The position numbers and the translations under genes were made by a program. From assembly GCA_018057825.1 (NCBI GenBank), contig JAGPCY010000004.1, positions 62,001-126,000 of the forward strand: a DNA stretch of 64,000 nt. The letters run 5' to 3'. Of this stretch, positions 17,330 to 25,363 are shown one piece after another. The DNA is from Kofleriaceae bacterium. Its GTDB lineage: Bacteria; Myxococcota_A; Polyangia; Haliangiales; Haliangiaceae. Numbering within the stretch: position 1 is the first letter of the stretch; each line of letters begins with the position of its first letter. The notes below the pieces were generated by a model. That model saw nothing but the letters and a program-made list of their open reading frames with translations. It did no database searches and was not told the DNA's origin.

Positions 17330-19205
17330 GTCGACGCCCAGCCGGGCGCTTCTGTTGTTGGAGCTGGGCCGGGTCGGCGCCAGCCTGGCCGACGCGGTCG
17401 TGGCCGGCGAGGTGGTCGCCGCGCTGGCGGCCTCCCACGAGGCCCGGCGGCTGCGGGCCGCGCTGGCCCACGCGCCCGAGGTCGGCCTGGCCGACCCCGA
17501 GCTGGCCGAGCTGGCCGGGGCCGCGGTCGCGGCCCGCGGCGCGGTGGCGATCGTCGGCGCCTGGCGCGCCCGGGCGCTGCCGTCGCCGGCCGAGCTGGCG
17601 GCGAGCCCGCTCGGGATCGCGGTCCTGGCCGACCACCTGTTGCCCGCGACCTGGGACGTGGTGCGCGATCTGCTGGTGCTCGTCGCGCCGGTGGCCCCGG
17701 CGCTGCTCGAGCACCTGGCGGCGATCGGCCAGGCCCGCATCGTCGTGGTCGGGGAGCCGGCGCCGCCGGCCGACGCGATCGCCGTCGCCGACGCCGCGGG
17801 CGCGGTGGCCGCGGTCCGCGCGATGGCCGAGCGGCCGCCCGAGCGAGTCTTGGTCCGCGACCTGGCTGGTGGTGATCCGGCGGCGGCCGACGCGATCGCG
17901 ACCGCGGTCCATGGCGCGCTGTCGGATCTGCGAGTCCATCGCAACACCGTCGCGCAGTTCTCGACCACCTGGTTGCGCCAGGGCCTGGCCAACCTGCCGG
18001 CGATCGCCGCCGCGCCGTCGGTCGACGCGATCGGCGACAGCCTGGCTGGCGTGCCGTTCGTGATGGTCGCCCCGGGCCCGTCGCTGGCCCGAAACGTCGC
18101 GGCCCTGCGCGGGCTGCGCGGGCGGGCGATCGTGTGCGCGGTGTCGCACGCGCTGCGGCCGCTGCGGGCCGCCGGGGTCGTCCCCGATCTGGTGATCGCG
18201 GTCGATCCGCAAGATCTCCGCTACCACTTCGCGCCCGGCGATCTCGACGGCGTGACCGCGCTGATCAACGCCGTGACCGTGCACCCCGGGCTGTTCGCGC
18301 TGCCCGGTCCGCGGGTCCTGACCCTGGCCGGCAACGGCGCGATCGATCGCTGGCTTTACGAGGCGGTCGGTGGCGGCGCCGAGGTCGGCGGTGGCGGCTC
18401 GGTCGCGACCACCGCCGTCGCCCTGGCCTTGCGCTGGCGCTGCGAGCCGATCGTCACGGTCGGCCTCGACCTGTCGTACGCCGACGGGCGGGTCTACGCC
18501 ACCGGCTCGACCGACGGCGAGGCCCGCCTCGAGCGCCACGCCGACGGCACGATCAGCGTGGCGGGTTGGAGCGAGGGCTTCCGCGAGATGCGGGCCGGCC
18601 AGGCCGCGCCGGCCCGCGAGCGCGTGGTCGAGCTGCCGGGGTGGCACGGTGGAACCGTGACCTCGAGCGTCGCGTTCGCGATGTTCCACCGCTGGTTCGT
18701 CGAGACCGCCACCCACACCCTCGGCGTGCGGCTGGTCAACTGCACCGAGGGCGGGGCGGCGATCGCCGGGATGGAGCACCGCGCCCTGGTCGACGAGATC
18801 GCCGGCTGGTCGGCGCCGGTCGACGTGCCGGCCGCGATCGCCGCGGCCTACGCCCGCCTCGACGTCGAGCGGCGGCGCGCGGGGGCGGCGCGCTGGCGTC
18901 GTCGGGTCGAGCGCGAGCTGCGCGGCGCCGGTCGACTGGCCGCCCGCGGCGCCGCCCTGGCGCGCCGCGGCGATCCGCGGACCGAGGCTCGGCTCCAGGT
19001 CATCGAGGCCGAGGTCGCGCGTCGCCTCGAGCCCCACGGCTTCGTCGCGATGCCGGCCCAGGGCGCGATCGGCGACGCCGTCGATCTCGCCCACCGCGAG
19101 GTCGGCCGCGAGCGCCTGCTGGCGGCCTCGGGGCAGCTCCTGGCCGCGGCCGCCGCCACCTGTCGCGCGGTCGCCACCGCCTTCGCCGAGGTGGGTCGTG
19201 GTTAG
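17322..19205 (+). CDS. maf: Maf-family flagellin glycosyltransferase
   Basis: A 627-residue protein of the motility-associated-factor family (MAF_flag10/DUF115). The central domain contains VPFVMVAPGPSLARNVAALR, IVCAVSHALRPLRAAGVVPDLVIAVDPQD, the AGNGAIDRW segment, SVATTAVALALRWRCEPIVTVGLDLSY and TSSVAFAMFHRWF. Maf proteins transfer nonulosonic acids such as pseudaminic acid from the CMP form to flagellin Ser/Thr residues in the cytoplasm. The N-terminal ~200 residues are a divergent Ala-rich domain. I use the ATG at 17322, which overlaps the pseF-like stop; a GTG at 17310 is possible. It sits directly downstream of the CMP-sugar gene and in the same operon. Confidence 0.88.
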   Translation: MAESTPSRALLLLELGRVGASLADAVVAGEVVAALAASHEARRLRAALAHAPEVGLADPELAELAGAAVAARGAVAIVGAWRARALPSPAELAASPLGIAVLADHLLPATWDVVRDLLVLVAPVAPALLEHLAAIGQARIVVVGEPAPPADAIAVADAAGAVAAVRAMAERPPERVLVRDLAGGDPAAADAIATAVHGALSDLRVHRNTVAQFSTTWLRQGLANLPAIAAAPSVDAIGDSLAGVPFVMVAPGPSLARNVAALRGLRGRAIVCAVSHALRPLRAAGVVPDLVIAVDPQDLRYHFAPGDLDGVTALINAVTVHPGLFALPGPRVLTLAGNGAIDRWLYEAVGGGAEVGGGGSVATTAVALALRWRCEPIVTVGLDLSYADGRVYATGSTDGEARLERHADGTISVAGWSEGFREMRAGQAAPARERVVELPGWHGGTVTSSVAFAMFHRWFVETATHTLGVRLVNCTEGGAAIAGMEHRALVDEIAGWSAPVDVPAAIAAAYARLDVERRRAGAARWRRRVERELRGAGRLAARGAALARRGDPRTEARLQVIEAEVARRLEPHGFVAMPAQGAIGDAVDLAHREVGRERLLAASGQLLAAAAATCRAVATAFAEVGRG

Positions 19206-20190
19206 CCCGCCGCCGCGGGCGGGGCGGGTGGTCGCGGTCGCCGGCGGCAAGGGCGGCGTCGGCAAGAGCCTGGTCGCGCTCAACCTGGCGGTGACCCTCG
19301 GTCGCCAGGGCTATCGCACGACCTTGATCGACGCCGATCTCGGCGCGCCCAACCTCCACACCATGCTCGGCATCACCCGGCCCGGCCCTGGCCTGGGTGG
19401 GTTCATCGACCACGAGGCCAGCTCCCTCGACGAGATCGCCCTCGAGGTCGAGGCGGCGCCCAACCTGTGGCTGGTGCCCGGCAGCGCCCGGGTCGGCGCC
19501 GCCAACATCAACGCCGGACAGAAGCTGCGGCTCCTGCGCGCGATCGCCCGGCGCGCGTCCGACGTCGTGATCGTCGACGTCGGCGCCGGCATGGCGTGGA
19601 ACACCGTCGATCTGGTGATCGCCGCCGACTTCAAGCTGATCGTCATGACCCCGCAGCTCACGTCGATCCAGAACGCCTACGCGTTCCTGAAGACCTGCGT
19701 GCAGCGGGTGATCCGCCGTCTGCCCGAGGAGGCCGCCGTCCGTCGCGAGCTCGACGAGCGCTTCGCCGGCGACGGAGGCGCCCGGCCGATCCGCAAGGTC
19801 CTGGCCGAGCTGGCGACCACCGACGCGCTCCTGGCCGAGCGCGCGACCGATGTGCTGTCGCGGTTCGGCGCGCTCCTGTTCGGCAACATGCTGGCGCAGC
19901 CGGCCGACGATCAGGTCCTGACCCGGATGGCGGCGATGATCGACGACTACCTGATGATCCGCGCGCCGGTCTTGGGTGGCCTGCCCCTGGCCGATCCGAT
20001 CCGCCGGTCGATCGATCTGCGCCAGCCCTTCGCGCTCGGCCGCGGCCCGGCCGACGCCCAGGCGGCGCTGCGCCGGTTGGCCCGCGGCATCCTCGACGCC
20101 GACGTCGCCGCGCTGCGCACCGCGGCGCGCTCCGGGGTGCCGGCGCGCACCCTGCCGATCTGGATCGACGGCGACGTCCGCGCGATGTAG
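19198..20190 (+). CDS. MinD/FlhG-like P-loop ATPase
   Basis: A 330-residue ParA/MinD-superfamily ATPase. The deviant Walker A is GGKGGVGKS near residues 16-24, switch I DADLGAPNLHTMLG, and switch II VDVGAGMAWNTVD. An insertion (LPEEAAVRRELDERFAG..., about residues 180-220) is absent from classical FlhG. It lacks the N-terminal DQAxxLR helix of the true FlhG encoded at 34.7-35.6 kb. No terminal amphipathic membrane-targeting helix is obvious. It is the last gene of the fliL-pse-maf operon, starting inside the maf stop. It may localise the glycosylation machinery or flagellum, but this is inference. Confidence 0.75.
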   Translation: MVSPPPRAGRVVAVAGGKGGVGKSLVALNLAVTLGRQGYRTTLIDADLGAPNLHTMLGITRPGPGLGGFIDHEASSLDEIALEVEAAPNLWLVPGSARVGAANINAGQKLRLLRAIARRASDVVIVDVGAGMAWNTVDLVIAADFKLIVMTPQLTSIQNAYAFLKTCVQRVIRRLPEEAAVRRELDERFAGDGGARPIRKVLAELATTDALLAERATDVLSRFGALLFGNMLAQPADDQVLTRMAAMIDDYLMIRAPVLGGLPLADPIRRSIDLRQPFALGRGPADAQAALRRLARGILDADVAALRTAARSGVPARTLPIWIDGDVRAM

Positions 20191-20208
20191 CCGGCGCGCG
20201 GCGAGCGC

Positions 20209-21240
20209 TCACGCTGTCAGGGCCGCGACCACCCGCGCGGCGCCACGGCCGTCGGTGGTGGCGGCGCCGCGGCGGGCCAGGGCGCGCCGCCGGTCGGGAT
20301 CGGCGATCAGCGCGCGCAGCTCGTCGGCCAACGCCGCGTCGGTGAGCTCGGCCAGCGGCCAGCCGCCGGCGACCAGGCCGGCCGCGGCGTGGCGGCGGGC
20401 GTTGGCGACCTGGTCGGGGGCGATCGCGATCGCGACGGTGGGCCGGCCGAGGTAGGCCAGCTCGGCCAGGGTGCCGCCGGCGCTGCTGATCGCGAGGTCG
20501 CAGGCCGCCAGGCGGGCCGCGAGATCGGCGGGCTGCGACGCCAGCTCGAGCCGGAGGCCGCGCGCCTCGCAGGCCGCCGCGGCCTCGGTCAGCGCGCGAT
20601 CGGTCCGGAAGTCGGGGCCGAGCACGGCCAGGATCTCCAGTCGCCCGGCCGGCAGCGCCGCGAGGACGCGGGCGGTGGCGCCGGCGGGATCGCTGGCGCC
20701 CATGGTCACGGCGACGCGCTCGACCCCGGGGCCGAGCGGCGGGCCACCGGCGGGCAGGGCGCGGAACTCGCGGCGCAGGAGGTGAAAGCGGCGGCCGAGC
20801 AGGCGGTGGGTCGCCGCCGGGTAGCGGGCCGCGAGCTCCTCGGCGCCCAGGTTGTGGTTGATCACCGCCGCGGTCGGCAGCGGCGCGACGCCGAGATCGT
20901 CGACCGAGACCACCGCCAGGCCGGCCTCGGCCAGCGCGGCGACGTAGGCCGCGGTGAGGTCGGGACCGTCGACGATCACCGCGGTCGCGGCCAGGGCGCG
21001 CGCCGCCCCGAGGGTCGCCTCGAGGTCGTCGGCGCTCGCGGTGGTCGCCGCGAGCGCGGTCGCGGCCAGGCCGCGCGCGGTCAACCCCGCCACGCTGGCC
21101 GCCGGGCTGCCCCCGATCAAGAGGTGGGCGGCGCCGCCGACCTCGACCGCCGCCTCGGCCAGGGCGGCCAGGCGAAGGACGTGACCGCCGCCCAGACGGT
21201 GGCTCGCGTCGGCGCGCAGGAGCCACCGCGGCGCGATCAA
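20209..21240 (-). CDS. pseG: PseG-type UDP-sugar hydrolase
   Basis: A 343-residue GT-B-fold hydrolase that removes UDP from the diacetamido sugar before PseI. The N-terminal LLRADASHRLGGGHVLRLAALA carries the signature GxGHxxR with the catalytic His. The C-terminal half has VAVTMGASDPAGATARVL, CDLAISSAGGTLAELAYLGRPTVAIAIAPDQ and AGLVAGGW, the UDP-binding half of the MurG-like fold. The start is a TTG at 21240 forming TTGA with the stop of pseB. No ATG or GTG gives a better N-terminus. It is the last gene of the minus-strand pseC-pseB-pseG operon. Confidence 0.88.
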   Translation of the reverse strand: MIAPRWLLRADASHRLGGGHVLRLAALAEAAVEVGGAAHLLIGGSPAASVAGLTARGLAATALAATTASADDLEATLGAARALAATAVIVDGPDLTAAYVAALAEAGLAVVSVDDLGVAPLPTAAVINHNLGAEELAARYPAATHRLLGRRFHLLRREFRALPAGGPPLGPGVERVAVTMGASDPAGATARVLAALPAGRLEILAVLGPDFRTDRALTEAAAACEARGLRLELASQPADLAARLAACDLAISSAGGTLAELAYLGRPTVAIAIAPDQVANARRHAAAGLVAGGWPLAELTDAALADELRALIADPDRRRALARRGAATTDGRGAARVVAALTA

Positions 21241-22295
21241 GCCACCCGCCCCAGGGACGCCGGCGGCATCGCCGGCTCGTCGATCATCGCCAGGAGCGCG
21301 CGGGTCGCGTCGACGTCGAGGCGCGGCCCGGCCCGGTCGCTCGAGTAGACGAAGTCCTCGGGCAGGGCCCGCCCGCGGCTGCGCTCGCGGGCGTGGTGGA
21401 AGACGAACTCCGGCCAGATCACGATCAGCTCGTCGACGTCGACCGCGCGGCGGGCCTCCTCGTTCGACAACAGCACCTCGTGCAGCTTCTCGCCGGGGCG
21501 GATGCCGATCGTGTCGCGCGGCAGCCCGGGGGCCATGGCCTCGGCCAGCGTGACGATGTCGGTGGTCGGCAGCTTGGGCACGAAGACCTCGCCGCCGGTC
21601 ATGAGATCGAGCCCGCGCAGGACCAGGGCCACCGCGTCGGCCATGCGGATCCAGAACCGGGTCATCCGCTCGTCGGTGATGGTCAGGCGTCCGGCCGCGC
21701 GCTGCGAGCGGAACAGCGGGATCACGCTGCCGGCCGAGCCCATGACATTGCCGTAGCGCACGACCGAGAACCGGGTCGCCAGCTCGCCGGCGTAGGCGTT
21801 GGCGGCGATCAAGAGCTTCTCCATGCACAGCTTGGTCGCGCCGTAGAGGTTGGCCGGCGCCACCGCCTTGTCGGTCGACAGGGCCAGCACCCGACCGACC
21901 CGGTTGGCGATCGCGGCCTCGATCAGGTTGCGGGCGCCGACGACGTTAGTCTGCACCGCCTCGATCGGGTTGTACTCGCAGATCGGCACGTGCTTCATCG
22001 CCGCGGCGTGGACCACGACGTCGACCCCGCGCAGCGCGGTGTGCAGGCGGTCGCGGTCGCGGATGTCGCCGACGAAGCAGCGCAGCCGGGGATCGCGCCG
22101 GGTCCGCTCGAGCTGGTAGTGCTTCTGCTCGTCGCGCGAGAACACGATCACCTTGCGCGGTCGGCCGTGAGCCAGGAGCACGTCGACGAAGGCCTGGCCG
22201 AACGAGCCGGTGCCGCCGGTGACGAGCACCACCTGATCGGTGACGGTGTCGATGAAGTCGAGCATGCGATCGGCGAGGGCAGGGGCGCTGGTCAT
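21237..22295 (-). CDS. pseB: UDP-GlcNAc 4,6-dehydratase (inverting)
   Basis: A 352-residue short-chain dehydrogenase-type enzyme catalysing the first pseudaminic acid step. The Rossmann motif is VLVTGGTGSFGQAFVDVLL, followed by VFSRDEQKHYQLER, FVGDIRDRDRL, AAAMKHVPICEYNPIEAVQTN, LSTDKAVAPANLYGATKLCMEKL (active-site Asp-Lys region and Tyr) and RYGNVMGSAGSVIPLFR, all characteristic of PseB/FlaA1. The ATG at 22295 overlaps the pseC stop. An internal ATG eleven codons later would also keep the domain intact. Length and motifs are canonical. Confidence 0.93.
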   Translation of the reverse strand: MTSAPALADRMLDFIDTVTDQVVLVTGGTGSFGQAFVDVLLAHGRPRKVIVFSRDEQKHYQLERTRRDPRLRCFVGDIRDRDRLHTALRGVDVVVHAAAMKHVPICEYNPIEAVQTNVVGARNLIEAAIANRVGRVLALSTDKAVAPANLYGATKLCMEKLLIAANAYAGELATRFSVVRYGNVMGSAGSVIPLFRSQRAAGRLTITDERMTRFWIRMADAVALVLRGLDLMTGGEVFVPKLPTTDIVTLAEAMAPGLPRDTIGIRPGEKLHEVLLSNEEARRAVDVDELIVIWPEFVFHHARERSRGRALPEDFVYSSDRAGPRLDVDATRALLAMIDEPAMPPASLGRVA

Positions 22296-23497
22296 CGGGA
22301 CAGCTCCGTCAGGGTGTCGGCCAGCGCCGCGACGATCGTCGCGACATCGGCGGTGGTCAGGCCGGGGTAGATCGGCAGGCTGAGCGTGCGGCGGTAGTAC
22401 CGCTCGACGCCGGGCCGGCTGCGGTCGGCCGCGGCCCCGGCCTGGGCGCGGTGGAACGGCTGCTGGGTCAGCGGGATGTAGTGGACCTGGGTGCCGATGC
22501 CGCGCCGGGCCAGCCGGCGCATGACCTCGCCGCGGCCGCCGTCCAGGCGATCGAACTCGACGGCGATCGCGAACAGGTGATAGGCGCTGACCCGATCGGG
22601 GAACTCGACCGGCGGCGTCACCATCGGTAGCGCGGCCAGGGCGGCGCGGTAGTCGGCGGCGATCGAGCGGCGCGCGGCGAGGAACTGCGGCAGCTTCTTC
22701 ACCTGCGACGTGCCCAGGGCGCACAGCAGATCGGGCAGCCGGTAGTTCCAGCCCTGCTCGACCACCTCGTAGTACCAGGGACCGGGCGACGCGATCGACA
22801 GCGCCGCGGGATCGCGCTCGACGCCGTGGTGGCGCAGGCGGGCGGCGCGTCGGCGATGCTCGCGCTCGCGCCACACCACCGCTCCGCCCTCGCCGGTGGT
22901 GACGTGCTTGACCGGATGGAACGACAGCACCGCGGCGTCGCTGTCGCCGTCGGGCACCGCCCGTCCGCCGTACAGCGCGCCCAGGGCGTGACAGGCGTCC
23001 TCGATGAACAAGAGGCCCTTGCCGCGGGCGAAGGCGCGCAGCTCGGTCAGGTCGCACGGCTGGCCGCCCAGGTGGACCGCGACGATGGCCTTGGTCTTCT
23101 TGGTGACCAGGGCCGCGACCTTGCCGGGATCGAGGTTGCCGGTCCGCGGGTCGACGTCGGCGAACTTGACCTTGGCGCCGACCTGGTACGCGGCCGACGC
23201 GGTGGCCGAGAAGGTCACCGGACTGGTGATGATCTCGTCGCCGGCTCCGATGCCCAGGGTGGCGTAGGCCAGGTGCAAGGCGGCGGTGCCGCTCGAGCAC
23301 ACGGTGACGTGGCCGACCCCGAGGAACTCGGCGATCGCGCGCTCGAACAGGCCGACCTCGACCCCACAGGTCAGGGTGCCGCTGCCCAGGGCCGCGACCA
23401 CCGCGGCGACGTCGTCGGCGTCGACGGTGTGACGGCCATAGGGGTAGCGGAGGGCCGGCGGCGGTGCGGCGGGGCGCGGCGCAGGCTGCGGAGGCAT
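22292..23497 (-). CDS. pseC: PseC-type aminotransferase
   Basis: A 401-residue PLP-dependent DegT/DnrJ-type aminotransferase that aminates the C4 keto sugar made by PseB. It has VTVCSSGTAALHLAYATLG, FIEDACHALGALYGG, SFHPVKHVTTGEGGAVV with the Schiff-base Lys, EQGWNYRLPDLLCALG, and QVHYIPLTQQPFH near the end, all typical of the family. It is the first gene of pseC-pseB-pseG. The ATG at 23497 has no clear ribosome site and lies exactly 12 nt after a sigma-54-like promoter, so a nearly leaderless mRNA is expected. Confidence 0.92.
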   Translation of the reverse strand: MPPQPAPRPAAPPPALRYPYGRHTVDADDVAAVVAALGSGTLTCGVEVGLFERAIAEFLGVGHVTVCSSGTAALHLAYATLGIGAGDEIITSPVTFSATASAAYQVGAKVKFADVDPRTGNLDPGKVAALVTKKTKAIVAVHLGGQPCDLTELRAFARGKGLLFIEDACHALGALYGGRAVPDGDSDAAVLSFHPVKHVTTGEGGAVVWREREHRRRAARLRHHGVERDPAALSIASPGPWYYEVVEQGWNYRLPDLLCALGTSQVKKLPQFLAARRSIAADYRAALAALPMVTPPVEFPDRVSAYHLFAIAVEFDRLDGGRGEVMRRLARRGIGTQVHYIPLTQQPFHRAQAGAAADRSRPGVERYYRRTLSLPIYPGLTTADVATIVAALADTLTELSR

Positions 23498-23509
23498 GCC
23501 GCCGGGGGT

Positions 23510-23525
23510 TGCGAATCTCGCGCCA
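23510..23525 (-). promoter_or_regulatory. Sigma-54-like promoter of pseC
   Basis: On the minus strand TGGCGCGAGATTCGCA matches 10 of the 12 fixed positions of the sigma-54 consensus, with GG and GC 10 nt apart. The pseC ATG begins 12 nt after the last base, the same distance as in the fliM and flgB promoters. Confidence 0.5.
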
Positions 23526-23565
23526 AGGCCAAGGCCGCGGAACCTCGAGGCGCGGGACGTCGGCC

Positions 23566-23584
23566 GGTTGACGTCGACGTCACC
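23566..23584. promoter_or_regulatory. Palindrome upstream of pseC, candidate activator site
   Basis: GGTTGACGTCGACGTCACC contains a perfect 14-bp palindrome, TGACGTCGACGTCA (23569-23582). It lies about 70-83 bp upstream of the predicted pseC start of transcription, where enhancer-binding activators often bind. Confidence 0.4.
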
Positions 23585-23604
23585 TCTGACGACGGGCGCG
23601 CCGG

Positions 23605-23976
23605 TCAGCCGGCGCTCTTGGCCTCGGCGAAGGCGTCGCGGAGCTGGGTCAGGACCGCGGCCGCGTCGCCGAGCGGCGCGACCGTCAGGTGCAGGTTGGC
23701 CTGGGTCAGCCGGTCGAGCACGTAGACGTACAGGGCCTCGAGGTTGCCGCACAGCTCGGGGGCGCGGGCATGATCGAGGGCGGCGCGCAGCTCGGTCACG
23801 ATCAGGGTCGCGTGGTCGAGGGCGGACGCCTTGGCGGCGATGTCCTTGCGCTCGATCGCCGCGCGGGCGGTGGCGACGTCGGTCAGGAGCCGATCGTAGA
23901 GCCGAGTCAAGATGTCGCCCTTGGGGGCGGACGCGAGGTCGACGGCGCGATAGGCCGATGCGGCGCGGGCGTACAT
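23605..23976 (-). CDS. fliS: Flagellin chaperone FliS
   Basis: A 123-residue helical cytoplasmic chaperone. The N-terminus YARAASAYRAVDLASAPKGDILTRLYDRLL matches the FliS motif, where ..YR...V.TASP..LI.MLYD is usual. EALYVYVLDRLTQANL matches the later LY.Y...RL..AN. It prevents premature flagellin polymerisation and delivers it to the export gate. The ATG at 23976 has a GGAGG ribosome site 6 nt upstream; an ATG four codons earlier lacks one. It follows fliD by 26 nt in the same direction. Confidence 0.92.
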   Translation of the reverse strand: MYARAASAYRAVDLASAPKGDILTRLYDRLLTDVATARAAIERKDIAAKASALDHATLIVTELRAALDHARAPELCGNLEALYVYVLDRLTQANLHLTVAPLGDAAAVLTQLRDAFAEAKSAG

Positions 23977-24002
23977 GAGAACCTCCAAAGGCGCCGGGGC
24001 CC

Positions 24003-25313
24003 TCAGCCGAGGATGGCCTGCAGGCGCTGTCCTTGTTGTTGCAGCATCGCGACGGTCTGCTCCATGCGCGAGAACTGCTCGCGCAGGCGATCGCCGAGGC
24101 GAGTCGCCGCGGCCTCGATGCGCTCGATCTGCTGCTGGTAGGCCGCGCTCTGGGTGTCGAGGCGCTGGCCCTTGCGGACCAGGGCGCCGTCGCCCGCGCG
24201 GGCGTAGACGTCGGCCAGGCTGGCGATGCGATCGGCCAGGCCTCCGTCGACGAACAGCGCCTCGGCGGCGGCGGGGTCGGCGGTCAAGGCCGCGGTCAGC
24301 TTGCTGTCGTCGACCACCAGGCGGCCGTTGCGCTCGAAGCGAACGCCGAGGCGAGCCAGGGTCGCGCCGCCGTGCTCCTCGGTGGCCAGGCGGCCCATCC
24401 CGCGTTGCAGCTCGCGCAGCGCGCTGTCGCCGAAGAGCGTGTCGGAGCCCTTCTTGGTGCCGGTGTACGAGAGCTGATCATTGACCAGGTTGGCGGCGGC
24501 GTTCCACGCGTCGGCGAGCCCCTTGACCTTGGCGGTCACCGCTTCATGGTCGGGGCCGACCTCGAAGGCGTCGGCCGCGACGCCGGCGCCGTGGCTGGCC
24601 TTGAGCGTGAGGGTGACCCCGGTCAGGGCGTCGGCGACGACGTTGCCCGGTCGGGTCATGGGGATGCCGTCGAGCGTGAAGCGGGCGTCGGCGGCGGTGA
24701 TCGAGACGTTGGCCGGCGTGCTCCAGCCCAGGCCGGCGCCGGACTCGACGAAGGTCGGGGCGGCGGCCAGCCCGGTGGCGCGCGCGGTGGCGACCAGCCG
24801 ATAGGCGGCGCCGTCGAAGAGCACGGAGGCCGAGACCCCGGCGTCGGCGCTGTTGATGCGCGCCGCCAGGTCGGCCAAGGAATCGGACGCGGTCCAGGAC
24901 ACCGACGTGGTGCCGGCCGCGGTGGTGATGTCGACCGCGCCCGCGCCAGCGATGCCGGCGTCGGCGGTCGTGAAGGTGCGCGAGGTGACGACCTGGGCCC
25001 GCGCCAGCCCCTCGACCGCGAGCGAGTGGGTGGCGGGTTGGGCGGCGGCCGACACCGCGACTCCGAGTCGGTCAGTCGAGGTCGGAGTGACCTTGACCGC
25101 GCGCAGGTCGCCGGCGGTGTCGATGCCGCGGGCGCGGTCGCGCAGCCCGGTGAGGCGGGTGGTGAGATCGTCGAGGATCGTCCCCTGACGGCCGAGGTCG
25201 GCTACCCGTTGGCGCAGCGCGGTCGCCGACGCCTTCTCCGCCGCCACGAGCTGGTCGATCATGCTGCCGGTGTCGAGGCCGGTGGCGAGGCCGTTGAAGC
25301 TGATGACTGGCAT
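24003..25313 (-). CDS. fliD: Flagellar hook-associated protein 2 (filament cap)
   Basis: A 436-residue FliD. The N-terminal ISFNGLATGLDTGSMIDQLVAAEKA is the family signature, followed by the coiled region, TADAGIAGAGAVDITTAAG with SDSLADLAARINSADAGVSASVL, and TRPGNVVADALTGVTLTLKASH. The C-terminal half has SDTLFGDSALRELQRGMGRL, LARLGVRFERNGRLVVDDSKL and a final coiled coil. It forms the cap under which flagellin polymerises. It lies downstream of fliC and upstream of fliS, with about 50 nt between the flagellin stop and its ATG. Confidence 0.94.
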   Translation of the reverse strand: MPVISFNGLATGLDTGSMIDQLVAAEKASATALRQRVADLGRQGTILDDLTTRLTGLRDRARGIDTAGDLRAVKVTPTSTDRLGVAVSAAAQPATHSLAVEGLARAQVVTSRTFTTADAGIAGAGAVDITTAAGTTSVSWTASDSLADLAARINSADAGVSASVLFDGAAYRLVATARATGLAAAPTFVESGAGLGWSTPANVSITAADARFTLDGIPMTRPGNVVADALTGVTLTLKASHGAGVAADAFEVGPDHEAVTAKVKGLADAWNAAANLVNDQLSYTGTKKGSDTLFGDSALRELQRGMGRLATEEHGGATLARLGVRFERNGRLVVDDSKLTAALTADPAAAEALFVDGGLADRIASLADVYARAGDGALVRKGQRLDTQSAAYQQQIERIEAAATRLGDRLREQFSRMEQTVAMLQQQGQRLQAILG

Positions 25314-25363
25314 GGCGGAGGCTCAGGGGACGATCACTCGTACGATCATCGTGGGGCGAGGTC

